A DNA stretch of 64,000 nt from Nostoc sp. NMS9 (lineage in GTDB: Bacteria; Cyanobacteriota; Cyanobacteriia; Cyanobacteriales; Nostocaceae): contig NZ_JABXKL010000083.1 of the NCBI RefSeq assembly GCF_017114995.1, positions 124,001 through 188,000 on the forward strand. The letters are read 5' to 3'. Below, piece after piece: positions 45,166 to 54,207 of the stretch (positions are counted from its first letter, which is position 1; every line of letters starts with the position of its first letter). The position numbers and the translations under genes are program-made. The notes beneath the pieces were generated by a model. That model ran no database searches and was not told the origin of the DNA. It saw nothing but the letters and a program-made list of their open reading frames with translations.

Positions 45166-45783
45166 CTATTGCTCCAACAATTTCATCCGTTGCCACCAAA
45201 GATTCAGGGGATAATAGACCACAGGTGCCCACAGACTACTCAGAATGGCAGAGGCAAGAGCGACACGCTGATAATATGTCCAAATATCTGTCACCTTGCG
45301 CTCATTGCCCAGCAAAGTTAATTGCAACCCAAAGATAGTTTCTGCCAAAACTGCCAAAACAAAGACAATTACAGCAATCGAAATAAAATCTTCTTCAATA
45401 AAACGCTGTTTCTGGAGCAGACCAGTTAAAGCTCCGACTATACCTAAACTGATGGCATGAGTAGGATTAGGTGATGTCATTGAATCTTGAAGTAGCCCCA
45501 GAACTATACCTGCCAATGCTCCGGCAAACACCGTGCGCTTCACACTCCAAGCTACCACCCAAATTAATAGCCAGTTAGGGCCAATTCCCAACAATTCCAT
45601 ACCTGGGAATCGGGTTGGTAATAATAGTAAACATAACAGTACAGAACTAGCCGTCACTATCCAACCAAACAACTGACGTATACCGGGATGCCAACGAGCA
45701 AGCGGCTGGATTCGGAATTTCGATTTTCGCTCTGACGATTTTGGCTTTTTCTGCCTGCTACCACCAAATGCAGGAATCTTCAT
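45166..45783 (-). CDS. mreD: rod shape-determining protein MreD
   Basis: 205 residues with about five membrane helices (TASSVLLCLLLLPTRFPGME, GALAGIVLGLLQDSMTSP, IAVIVFVLAVLAETIFGLQL). The GLLQDSM stretch in the middle is typical of MreD. It is a membrane component of the elongation complex with MreC. It starts 25 bases after mreC. A basic N-terminus (RQKKPKSSERKSKFRIQ) precedes the first helix. Confidence 0.88.
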   Translation of the reverse strand: MKIPAFGGSRQKKPKSSERKSKFRIQPLARWHPGIRQLFGWIVTASSVLLCLLLLPTRFPGMELLGIGPNWLLIWVVAWSVKRTVFAGALAGIVLGLLQDSMTSPNPTHAISLGIVGALTGLLQKQRFIEEDFISIAVIVFVLAVLAETIFGLQLTLLGNERKVTDIWTYYQRVALASAILSSLWAPVVYYPLNLWWQRMKLLEQ

Positions 45784-45808
45784 TTTTCTATGGATTTTTT
45801 CAAAGAAT

Positions 45809-46603
45809 TTACTTAGACTTTTGCGGTACTTGATTTGCCGACTCTTGGTTTTCTGGCTTGGGATAAACAGCTACCCAATCGAGAGAGCGGATTGGCGGAA
45901 AAAGCTCAATTTTTGCCACTGATGCCGGAAGTTTCTTTAAATCCAGCGACTTAATTCGTCCTACTGCCAAACCGGAGGGAAATTTCTGACTATAAGTAGA
46001 TGTGGAAACTAAATCACCTACTTTGACATTTGGAACTTTTTCATAAAACTCCAATACAGCTTCAGCAGAAGAATCTCCTCGCAAAACGCCTTTAGCTGCT
46101 GTGCGGCTAATCGATACACCCACTTGACTCTTGAGGTCACTGATTAACAACACGCGGCTAGTATTAGGAGTTACACTCTCCACCAAACCCACCAATCCGC
46201 CTTCTGCTTTGACTATGAAGCCTTCCTGAATCCCTGCACTCGCACCACGATTCAGCATAACTTGTTGCCACCACTGGTCAGCGCTACGTCCTACCACCCG
46301 TGCTGGAATTGGGCGTGATGCCAGCGGCTCTTTTTCCACATAGCTTAATAAATCTTGTAACTTTGTCTTTTGACTTTCCAAATCTACTATACGGGTTTGC
46401 AATTCCATTATCCGGGCATCTCTAAGACGTTCTTCTGGAGTTGGTCCTGACTGCAACATCTCTAATGGACGGGTAATTGCCTGGTATGTCTCAAGCACTA
46501 GTTCACCTTGAGTCTGTCGCAATATCCAAGCACTACCAACTACTAAAGCTAACAACCCAATTTGCAACCCTTTACGATCCCACCAACGCCGTATTGTCAC
46601 CAT
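45809..46603 (-). CDS. mreC: rod shape-determining protein MreC
   Basis: 264 residues. One membrane helix near the N-terminus (GLQIGLLALVVGSAWIL), a coiled coil (MELQTRIVDLESQKTKLQDL) and the beta-rich MreC domain with WWQQVMLNRGASAGIQEGF and GLVESVTPNTSRVLLISD. Periplasmic scaffold that links MreB-directed wall synthesis to the PBP/RodA machinery. It lies between mreB and mreD, with a strong stem-loop upstream. Confidence 0.93.
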   Translation of the reverse strand: MVTIRRWWDRKGLQIGLLALVVGSAWILRQTQGELVLETYQAITRPLEMLQSGPTPEERLRDARIMELQTRIVDLESQKTKLQDLLSYVEKEPLASRPIPARVVGRSADQWWQQVMLNRGASAGIQEGFIVKAEGGLVGLVESVTPNTSRVLLISDLKSQVGVSISRTAAKGVLRGDSSAEAVLEFYEKVPNVKVGDLVSTSTYSQKFPSGLAVGRIKSLDLKKLPASVAKIELFPPIRSLDWVAVYPKPENQESANQVPQKSK

Positions 46604-46632
46604 ATATACCTGTATGTACTTATATAAATTAA

Positions 46633-46672
46633 GTTCTACTTGGATTCTATTTATATAGAACCCAAATAGAAC
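46633..46672. promoter_or_regulatory. stem-loop in the mreB-mreC spacer
   Basis: GTTCTACTTGGATTCTAT (46633-46650) pairs with ATAGAACCCAAATAGAAC (46655-46672), 16 of 18 positions, with loop TTAT. On the minus strand it lies about 30 bases before the mreC start, so it could set the ratio of MreB to MreC by processing or attenuation. No T run follows. Confidence 0.6.
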
Positions 46673-46704
46673 TCAAATAGAACTCAATTCTGATATTTTT
46701 TTTG

Positions 46705-47748
46705 CTACATATTGCGAGAGCTTTCGGTAACAACTCGTTCCAACTGTTTAAAGTTTTCTAACACACGACCTGTTCCGAGCACAACACAGCTCAAAGGATC
46801 GGCAGCAATGTGGGTAATAATCCCTGTTTCATGGCTAATGAGGGTATCTATGCCTTTGAGCAAAGCACCGCCACCAGCTAACATAATACCTCTGTCAATA
46901 ATGTCTGCTGCCAGTTCTGGCGGTGTGCGTTCCAGTGTCCGCTTCACAGCTTCTATAATTACTGATAGCGGTTCCAACATACTTTCACGGATTTCCGGTC
47001 CTTTGATTGTTACAGTTCGCGGTAGACCAGAAAGCAGATGTAAGCCTCGGACTTCCATCATGGCGTCATTATCATCATTAGTCGGATAGGCAGAACCCAT
47101 CCGAATCTTGATTTCCTCGGCAGTACGTTCACCAATGACTAAGTTATGAACTTTCTTAATATACTGAACGATCGCATCAGTCAGTTCATCTCCAGCAATG
47201 CGTACTGATTCGCTGATTACCGTACCTTGAAGACTCAGCACTGCAACTTCTGTTGTCCCACCACCAATATCGATGATCATGTTGCCAGTTGCTTCGGCAA
47301 CAGGTAGTCCTGCACCAATAGCCGCAGCTACAGGTTCATCAATTAAATAAACTTTTCTTGCTCCTGCTTGGTGAGCTGCATCCATGACAGCTCGCCTTTC
47401 TACTCCGGTGACGCCACTGGGAATACCAATGACGATTCGGGGTAAAATCAAAGATTTACCTTCATTTACACGCTGAATAAAGCTTTTTAGCATCAGCTCG
47501 GCTATCTCAAAGTCAGCAATTACACCATCCCGCAAAGGACGCAGAGCAATCACATTTCCCGGTGTGCGACCGAGCATTTTTTTGGCTTCTTCTCCTACTG
47601 CTAGTGCTACCTTTTCATTGACATCGATAGCAACTACAGAAGGTTCTTGTAGTACAATTCCTTTACCAGATACATAAACCAGGGTGTTTGCAGTACCGAG
47701 GTCGATACCCATATCCCATGAAGTGCGAAAGTTCCTAAAAATACCCAC
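46705..47748 (-). CDS. mreB: rod shape-determining protein MreB
   Basis: 347 residues, the bacterial actin. It has DMGIDLGTANTLVYVSGKGI (phosphate 1), IIDIGGGTTEVAVLS (phosphate 2), YLIDEPVAAAIGAGLP and MLAGGGALLKGID (adenosine motif). MreB organises lateral peptidoglycan synthesis and cell shape. It heads mreBCD, diverging from ssb 337 bases away. Confidence 0.97.
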   Translation of the reverse strand: MGIFRNFRTSWDMGIDLGTANTLVYVSGKGIVLQEPSVVAIDVNEKVALAVGEEAKKMLGRTPGNVIALRPLRDGVIADFEIAELMLKSFIQRVNEGKSLILPRIVIGIPSGVTGVERRAVMDAAHQAGARKVYLIDEPVAAAIGAGLPVAEATGNMIIDIGGGTTEVAVLSLQGTVISESVRIAGDELTDAIVQYIKKVHNLVIGERTAEEIKIRMGSAYPTNDDNDAMMEVRGLHLLSGLPRTVTIKGPEIRESMLEPLSVIIEAVKRTLERTPPELAADIIDRGIMLAGGGALLKGIDTLISHETGIITHIAADPLSCVVLGTGRVLENFKQLERVVTESSRNM

Positions 47749-48085
47749 GCGTCTGTAAGCCCCCTATGTGCGATACTTCTTGACTACAACGGTAAGAGTT
47801 AATCGTGCTTGATTCGATTATGTTTGTATCCTAAGTTGAGTAAACTAGACAATATTTTTATATGATTCCCAGAAATATTTAGTATGTCTCAAGCCCCGTA
47901 CTTTTTGATATTCTCTGGTTAGATTAGTATATCCGTATACTTTTATGTGTTTACTCCAAATAGAGTGTATAAATTTTCAAGTCAATTATATTGTTAACTG
48001 TTTAACACATTATTTTCAAGTCTTTCACAATTCGCTATGATGAAAGTCAGAACTGCTAAGTACGTTTGTACTGAAAGGTAACGCG
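47749..48085. promoter_or_regulatory. divergent promoter region of mreB and ssb
   Basis: 337 bases, AT-rich, with no frame. It should carry promoters for both directions. Individual -10/-35 sites were not assigned with confidence. Confidence 0.4.
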
Positions 48086-48448
48086 ATGAGTATCAATGTT
48101 GTCAACCTCATTGGTCGTGTAGGCGGCGACCCAGAGATTAAGTATTTTGAATCTGGTAGTGTGAAGTGTAGATTGACACTAGCAGTAAAAAGGCGATCGC
48201 GTAACAGCGATCAACCTGACTGGTTCGAGTTGGAACTATGGGGAAAGACAGCAGAGTTTGCAAAGAATTATGTGCAAAAAGGTAAACAAATTGCCGTTAA
48301 AGGTTCACTGAAGTTCGACGCTTGGAGCGATCGCCAAACAGGAGTTAGCCGCTCTAAACCAGTTATTCTAGTAGACCAAGTGGACTTATTGGGTTCTAAG
48401 CAAGATGGAGACGGAGGAACGGGAGATATGTCTCCAGAACATTTTTAA
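48086..48448 (+). CDS. ssb: single-strand DNA-binding protein
   Basis: 120 residues with the OB-fold start MSINVVNLIGRVGGDPEIKY, TLAVKRRSR and the segment DWFELELWGKTAEFAKNYVQ. Short acidic/Gly tail ends GGTGDMSPEHF, lacking the classic DDDIPF tip of E. coli SSB. It protects single-stranded DNA in replication and repair. Length and tail fit the short cyanobacterial SSB type. Confidence 0.93.
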   Translation: MSINVVNLIGRVGGDPEIKYFESGSVKCRLTLAVKRRSRNSDQPDWFELELWGKTAEFAKNYVQKGKQIAVKGSLKFDAWSDRQTGVSRSKPVILVDQVDLLGSKQDGDGGTGDMSPEHF

Positions 48449-48465
48449 TTGGGCATTGGGCATTG

Positions 48466-48503
48466 ATTATTAGTCCTTTGCTTTTACAAATGACAAAGGA
48501 CTA
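48466..48503. terminator. inverted repeat between ssb and SIMPL genes
   Basis: TATTAGTCCTTTG and the complementary CAAAGGACTAATGA form a 12-13-bp stem with a loop of about ten bases, built from heptamer-type repeats. It sits between convergent stops and probably acts in both directions. Confidence 0.6.
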
Positions 48504-48514
48504 ATGACAAATGA

Positions 48515-49261
48515 CTAATAACTAATTTGCAACGTCACCGATGCTTCTACTTCTTGTTCACCACCAACAATCGGGGTGGAAGCATCAGCCGACTTGGCAG
48601 CCTCAGCCCGTAAAAACATTGGTGGTGGTGGAGGCGCACTGGCATTGTTAACTTGAATGCTCACTATTTCTTTGGATTTAAAACCCAAGGCACTGAAAAC
48701 GGCATCAGCTTGCTGCCGCGCGTCTTGAGTAGCTTCTTTTAATGCTTGCTTTTGAGCCGCTGCGATCGCTTCATCATTCGCAACAAAACTAATGCCGTTA
48801 ATTTGTGTTGCACCTGCTTTGACTGCATCATCCAATAATGTCCCAGCTTGCTCAACAGGAATTCTAAAACTTACAGTGTTATTGGCAGCATAGCCTGTAA
48901 TCCGCTGTACATTATTGGTGTAGCTGTAAACCGGGTTGAGACGGATACCAGTGGTTTGTAATTTTTCAACATTTTTGCTCTTGAGAAACGCAACCACCGC
49001 AGATGACCTCTGAGCGGCTTCTTGCTGTACCTCCTGGGCTGTTTTCCCCTGAATCTCCACTCCTAAACTGACTTGTGCTAGGGTTGTCGGAATTGTTTCG
49101 ACTCCGCGACCACTGACACTAAGGGTTCGCCACAATTTATCTTTTTCTTGTGCGAATGCAGGTAGTACAAAAGTTGCACATAAAAGCATTGCTAAAGGCA
49201 GTATTTTCCACAAGTTTCCCGATGGAAATTGAGAACCGGGTAAAGCGGCTCTAGTCATCAT
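48515..49261 (-). CDS. secreted SIMPL-domain (DUF541) protein
   Basis: 248 residues from the Met at 49261 (MMTRAALPGSQFPS). A signal peptide ending near AFAQ (LPLAMLLCATFVLPAFAQ) sends it to the periplasm. The SIMPL core is LSVSGRGVETIPTTLAQVSL, RITGYAANNTVSFRI and KEATQDARQQADAVFSALGF. The family resembles OMP26-type proteins and has no defined chemistry. A poly-Pro stretch (APPPPPMF) sits before the last strand. The frame runs on to 49342 without similarity. Confidence 0.87.
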   Translation of the reverse strand: MMTRAALPGSQFPSGNLWKILPLAMLLCATFVLPAFAQEKDKLWRTLSVSGRGVETIPTTLAQVSLGVEIQGKTAQEVQQEAAQRSSAVVAFLKSKNVEKLQTTGIRLNPVYSYTNNVQRITGYAANNTVSFRIPVEQAGTLLDDAVKAGATQINGISFVANDEAIAAAQKQALKEATQDARQQADAVFSALGFKSKEIVSIQVNNASAPPPPPMFLRAEAAKSADASTPIVGGEQEVEASVTLQISY

Positions 49262-49751
49262 ATTTGCACTCCTCAAAGTATCCACAGATGTTTTGAATAA
49301 ACGTATATAGCAATCTTCTGGTGGTCGTTGAGAGTCAAACAATTTTGGATTTTAGATTTGCGATTTTGGATTGACCCCGACCACAAGGGTGCGGGGCATT
49401 ATGATTTTCAATTTGGGATTTTGAATTTGTTCCGCTTGACTTCGGGCGGGGCATGAACCGAAATAATCTAAAATCTAAAATTGGTACGGTCAACAGCCAC
49501 CATAAGTTTTTCACAACTCAAGTGCGATCGCTAGATACGATTTGTATGTTCTTACTTTGACACTGCGATCGTCAAAAGCTGAAATGGTTACATTTTTGGA
49601 AACTAAAAAAATACACTAATACTGCACAGCGTAAATGAAACGTTTACACTGTATTCATTTTGAATTTTGAATTTTGAATTTCGATTATGTCTTCATAGGA
49701 TGTTTTTCAGAAACGCGTCAGAATCAAAGAGAAGGATTTTCAGAGAACCTA
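49262..49751. other. spacer with inverted heptamer repeats
   Basis: About 490 bases. ATTTTGGATTTTAGATTTG units (about 49342-49375) and the complementary AATAATCTAAAATCTAAAATTGG (about 49461-49483) flank GC-rich CCCCGAC-type text. HIP1-type sites occur near 49528 and 49564. There is no gene. The first codons of a 69-codon frame here overlap the antiporter and are spurious. Confidence 0.5.
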
Positions 49752-51230
49752 ATGCATTTGTTAGATCCAATCAACTTCTCTTTTCCTCTGCTGGCCAGCG
49801 CAACACAAGCCGCAGACAGTTCAATGGTAGTCGAAGCAGTGCTACTAAGCTTAGTAGTCATTTATCTCGCCAGTAAAGTTGGTGGAGAGTTATCAAACCA
49901 AGTGGGTTTGCCGCCTGTCTTAGGCGAACTCGTTGGCGGTGTGGTTGTTGGCATCTCTGTTTTTCACCTTTTAGTGTTTCCAGAAGGCGGCACAGACAGT
50001 TCTAATTCTTTGATTGTGTCCTTCCTTCAAACCACTGCTGGTTTAACACCTGAAGCCGCTCCAGCGGTGTTTGCAGCTCAGTCCGAAGTCATTTCCGTTT
50101 TGGCAGAATTGGGTGTGATTATTCTGCTGTTTGAAATCGGCTTGGAGTCGAATTTAAAAGATTTAATGGCAGTTGGTATCCAAGCCACTGTCGTCGCAGT
50201 AGTTGGGGTAGCAGTACCCTTTGCCGCTGGGACTGTGGGACTGATGACTTTGTTTGGTATTAGCGCTGTACCCGCAATTTTTGCCGGGGCGGCTTTGACT
50301 GCTACTAGTATTGGTATGACTTCCAAGGTGCTGTCAGAATTGGGGCGGCTCAATTCTAAAGAAGGGCAAATTATTTTGGGTGCTGCTGTAATTGACGATG
50401 TACTAGGAATCATCGTTTTAGCGGTAGTAGCTAGCCTAGCTAAAGACGGCGTGGTGGATGTCAGCAAAGTCATTTATTTGATTATCAGCGCCACTGGTTT
50501 TATTTTGGGAGCAATCCTACTAGGTAATGTTTTCAATAAGTCCTTTGTAGCGATCGCTGATAAACTCAAAACACGCGGTGGACTGGTAATTCCAGCATTC
50601 ATTTTCGCCTTTGCTATGGCATACCTGGCCGCCGTCATCCACTTAGAAGCAATTCTGGGAGCTTTTGCAGCTGGTTTAGTCCTAGAAGAGACAGATAAGC
50701 GCAAAGAACTGCAAACGCAAGTCTGTCCCATTGCCGATATGTTAGTGCCAATTTTCTTTGTGACTGTTGGCGCAAAAACTGATTTGGGAGTATTAAACCC
50801 AGCAATTCCCGACAATCGTGAAGGTCTAATTATGGCAACTTTCCTGATTACAGTAGCCATTCTCGGTAAAGTAATCACAGGCTTAAGCGTGTTTGGTCAA
50901 CCGGAAATCAACCGTTTAGCGATCGGTGTGGGGATGATTCCTAGAGGCGAGGTTGGGTTAGTGTTTGCTGGTGTCGGCGCTGCCAGTGGCGCTCTCTCGA
51001 AACCATTAGGGGCAGCAATTATCATGATGGTTATCTTGACAACCTTTTTAGCTCCTCCCTTGTTACGATTTGTGTTTCCAGATCCAAAAACCGTGGACGG
51101 AAGCTCAGAGCAACTAATCTTAGACGGTTCCTCTGGGACTTCGTTGGTAATTGAACCACCTCAATCGAGGGTGCCAGCATCAAATGACAGCAGCAATTTG
51201 GGAGTAACCCCAGATTCTGGCGATCGTTAA
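49752..51230 (+). CDS. CPA2-type cation/proton antiporter
   Basis: 492 residues from ATG 49752 (MHLLDPINFSFPLLASATQA). About 12 membrane helices with the antiporter core GLPPVLGELVGGVVVGIS, ELGVIILLFEIGLESNL, AVIDDVLGIIVLAVVASL (the two Asp of the ion site) and IPRGEVGLVFAGVGA. It probably exchanges Na+ or K+ for protons; NhaS3 of Synechocystis is a comparable protein. The C-terminus is a Ser-rich soluble tail. A TTG start at 49674 would add 26 residues, but that stretch lies partly in heptamer repeats. Confidence 0.92.
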   Translation: MHLLDPINFSFPLLASATQAADSSMVVEAVLLSLVVIYLASKVGGELSNQVGLPPVLGELVGGVVVGISVFHLLVFPEGGTDSSNSLIVSFLQTTAGLTPEAAPAVFAAQSEVISVLAELGVIILLFEIGLESNLKDLMAVGIQATVVAVVGVAVPFAAGTVGLMTLFGISAVPAIFAGAALTATSIGMTSKVLSELGRLNSKEGQIILGAAVIDDVLGIIVLAVVASLAKDGVVDVSKVIYLIISATGFILGAILLGNVFNKSFVAIADKLKTRGGLVIPAFIFAFAMAYLAAVIHLEAILGAFAAGLVLEETDKRKELQTQVCPIADMLVPIFFVTVGAKTDLGVLNPAIPDNREGLIMATFLITVAILGKVITGLSVFGQPEINRLAIGVGMIPRGEVGLVFAGVGAASGALSKPLGAAIIMMVILTTFLAPPLLRFVFPDPKTVDGSSEQLILDGSSGTSLVIEPPQSRVPASNDSSNLGVTPDSGDR

Positions 51231-51799
51231 TTATTGGGGATGGGGAATGGGGCATTGGGCATTGGGCATTGCTTCTTTCTCTCCTCTGCTCCCCTGCTCC
51301 CCTGCTCCCACGGTTACTGAGCGTAGTCGTTGGCACAGCCTGTCGTAGAGAAGTATGCTCCTCTTCTCCTCCTCTGCTCCAATTGTGCAGTGGAAACTTC
51401 TATCCTCAAATCACCGTCCCGTGTGATTGTAGAATAATCATTTGTTTATAATTTCTACCAGCATTCAGAATGTTACTTAATTTCTAGTCTCCCTTGGCTT
51501 GTGAGCCTTTATCTGAATATTTTCCAGATAATTGGGGAGTAACACCCATAAATCTTGCTAGATCGTTTGACAGTAATGGGAATTATTTACTCAGTGCATC
51601 GATGGCAACAAAGAACAAACACTTATCAGTAAACAGCTATCAATTATCACTTTTCTAGCTTTATTGGGAGTTAAAGTTCTCTACCTGTAAAGGTGGAAGG
51701 TTTCGCATGGGGATTTAAACTGAATTTGAAACCTGATAAATGATTTAAGTGTGTCTAAATACCAGCTTAAAAATCAAACAAGCGATTCAGAGATTAAGT
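51231..51799. other. gene-free spacer with repeats upstream of amiC1
   Basis: GGGCATT units (51247-51270) and CCCTGCT units (51291-51308) lie at the left, followed by AT-rich DNA. No credible frame. It presumably contains the amiC1 promoter. Confidence 0.5.
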
Positions 51800-51882
51800 T
51801 TAGGTGGTGATGGTGTGATGATGATTTACCAATGAGTTGAGATATTGACGGCTCCCATGAATGTGAATTAGGAGAAAGAACT
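51800..51882 (+). promoter_or_regulatory. conserved leader of amiC1
   Basis: The text GACGGCTCCCAT, AATGTGAATTAGGAGAAAG and other pieces also occur before amiC2 (about 54127-54207). AGGAG lies about ten bases before the GTG start and is the ribosome-binding site; CTCC in GGCTCCC could pair with it. Conservation of a noncoding leader between paralogues suggests shared post-transcriptional control. Confidence 0.55.
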
Positions 51883-53763
51883 GTGAAATTACACTGGTTA
51901 CTACCCAGCACTATTGGAACTATCTTCATGCTATCGTCGCCAGCAATGGCTGCGAGACTTGAATCTTGGCGCTTTGATGCCAATCAAAACAGGCTGGAAA
52001 TTAATACTGTGGGAGCAGTTCAACCCCAAGCACAATTAATTTTCAACCCGACTCGGTTGGTCATTGATTTGCCAGGAACTACATTTGGTCGTCCGCAATT
52101 AACCCAACAGGTGGGTGGTGGAATTCGCTCAATCCGTGTTGGACAGTTTGATGTAGATACAACACGCATAGTTGTCGAACTGACTCCTGGTTACACTTTA
52201 GACCCTAAACGAGTGCAATTTGTTGGTACAACTGGCGATCGCTGGACAGTGCAATTACCGAAGCCAGAAGTTGAAAAAGTAGCTGCTTCTCCTAGAAGTG
52301 CTTACAGTGTAGTGACCCCAGACTCGGAACCTAAACCTAGTATTTCAAGGGTTGCCACTACTACACGAGGAGCAACTCAAATTGAGAGCTTACAGGTAAC
52401 AGGTGATGGGTTGTTCATTCGTACCAGTGGTGGTAATCCTCCAATTCAGGTAATTCGCAGCCGCGATCGCGCTACCATCTTCGTAGATATCTCTGGTGCA
52501 TCTTTATCATCACGGCTGACGCAGCAGAGTAATATACCCGTTAACAAACATGGTATTAGCCGCGTCGAATTCACCTCATTGCAAACCCAACCTCCTGGTG
52601 TCCGCCTAACTTTGCGGGTAGATAAAAATAGCCCGGATTGGCGAGCAACTAATAGTAACGATGGTGGTTTGATAGTTCTACCTAGTCGCGTTGTCAGATT
52701 GCCTAGAAATAATAATTCGGACAATCAGTCAGAAGCTGTTTCCTTTCCCAGTAGACCATCTGCCAATAACTCGCTAGCAACAATTGAATCTGTGCAACTT
52801 GCCGATAATGGCAAACAACTGCTAATTAGAGGCAACCAACCTTTATCTGCTACGGGAACCTGGGATAGATCCTTAGGTATTTTCCGAGTCACAATTACCA
52901 ATGCCAAGTTAGCGGCCAGAGTTACAGGGCCTACTTTTGCTCCCAATAGCCCCATTCTTCGAGTACGTCTGCAACCTCAAGCTTCCAATACAGTGGTTGT
53001 TTTAGTTCAACTAGCAGGAGGAGTGCAACTTGGGCAACCCCAGCAAATCGGCGACCAGCTTTTGGCTCTACCAATACAAGGTTCTCGGCGAGTTGTCACC
53101 CTCCCCGGAAGACCACCCTTTGCTTTACCTGGACTACCACCGCCAAACCGCGGGCCATTCCCAGACCCAAACAATCCAAATACTCAACCCCTAACACAAC
53201 CACAGCGCCGAGTTACCAATGGGCGAGTGGTAGTCATTATTGACCCCGGACATGGTGGTAAAGATTCAGGAGCGCTTGGCATTGGGGGGGCGCGCGAAAA
53301 AGATGTTATTTTGCCTATTGGTAAGAGACTTGCTGAGATTTTACAGAAAAATGGCGTACAAGTAATTATGACGCGGGATTCTGACTATTTTGTTACCCTT
53401 CCGGGACGGGTGCAATTAGCAGAGCGAGCTAACGCTGATGTATTTGTGAGCATCCACGCTAATTCAGCAGGTGCGAGTCGTCCTGATGTTAATGGCTTGG
53501 AAGTTTATTATTACGACAGCGGACTGAATCTAGCTCGTATTGTTCGTAGTAGCATTCTTCAAAGTATTGGTACTCTCAAAGACAGGGGAGTGCGGCGAGC
53601 CAGGTTTTATGTCCTCAGAAAAAGTTCTATGCCCTCCATTCTCGTAGAAACGGGTTATATGACTGGTCGACAGGATATGGCTAGGCTCAGAACTTCAGCT
53701 TACCAAAATCAAATGGCAGAAGCGATCGCTCGTGGCGTTCTTCAGTATCTAAAGAGAAGATAA
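51883..53763 (+). CDS. amiC1: N-acetylmuramoyl-L-alanine amidase with AMIN domains (AmiC1)
   Basis: 626 residues from GTG 51883. Signal peptide to about residue 23 (IFMLSSPAMAA). AMIN domains about 27-125 and again about 300-395, then a Pro-rich linker and a C-terminal Amidase_3 domain. Zinc ligands are His457 in DPGHGG, Glu in EKDVILP and His in SIHANS. A conserved ESGYxTG-like segment (VETGYMTG) ends the domain. It cuts peptide stems from septal peptidoglycan; relatives in Anabaena drill septal nanopores for cell-cell exchange. The tandem paralogue follows. Confidence 0.93.
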   Translation: MKLHWLLPSTIGTIFMLSSPAMAARLESWRFDANQNRLEINTVGAVQPQAQLIFNPTRLVIDLPGTTFGRPQLTQQVGGGIRSIRVGQFDVDTTRIVVELTPGYTLDPKRVQFVGTTGDRWTVQLPKPEVEKVAASPRSAYSVVTPDSEPKPSISRVATTTRGATQIESLQVTGDGLFIRTSGGNPPIQVIRSRDRATIFVDISGASLSSRLTQQSNIPVNKHGISRVEFTSLQTQPPGVRLTLRVDKNSPDWRATNSNDGGLIVLPSRVVRLPRNNNSDNQSEAVSFPSRPSANNSLATIESVQLADNGKQLLIRGNQPLSATGTWDRSLGIFRVTITNAKLAARVTGPTFAPNSPILRVRLQPQASNTVVVLVQLAGGVQLGQPQQIGDQLLALPIQGSRRVVTLPGRPPFALPGLPPPNRGPFPDPNNPNTQPLTQPQRRVTNGRVVVIIDPGHGGKDSGALGIGGAREKDVILPIGKRLAEILQKNGVQVIMTRDSDYFVTLPGRVQLAERANADVFVSIHANSAGASRPDVNGLEVYYYDSGLNLARIVRSSILQSIGTLKDRGVRRARFYVLRKSSMPSILVETGYMTGRQDMARLRTSAYQNQMAEAIARGVLQYLKRR

Positions 53764-54129
53764 GTAATTTAATCTAAATTTCTAAATTGTTGAGTAAGTA
53801 CATCTAATCTTTACCATTTTTATCGAATTTAGTAGTAAAACAATTTAAGTATTCTTGCGGCGGGATAGGAGTGACTTCTTTGTTATTGTCATTTGATACT
53901 TTGCAATTCAACAAATTTTGGATTTTAGATTTTGGATTTTGGATTTGTATCACCGACAACAGGTGTTAATGTAGCAGGACGCTAGTCTGGCAGGAAACTA
54001 AAATTGGGAATCTAAAATTTAAAATTGGCAGTCAAATTTATATAGGCTAATGACATGGCAAAATCAGAGGAGCGTGCTATATTTTACGCCATTAGCTGTG
54101 TCTTAAATAACAGCGCAAAACTCAAGTGT
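53764..54129. other. spacer between amiC1 and amiC2
   Basis: It contains GGATTTTAGATTTTGGATT heptamers (about 53920-53945) and the complement GAATCTAAAATTTAAAATTGG near 54008-54028. No gene was seen. Confidence 0.5.
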
Positions 54130-54207
54130 GCGCGGTGACGGTGTGAGGATTAGCCAATATGTTGAGATGTTGACGGCTCCCATAAATGTGAATCAGGAGA
54201 AAAGACT
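54130..54207 (+). promoter_or_regulatory. conserved leader of amiC2
   Basis: Copy of the amiC1 leader with TGTTGACGGCTCCCATAAAT and GTGAATCAGGAGAAAAG. AGGAG serves as ribosome-binding site for the GTG start at 54208. Confidence 0.55.
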
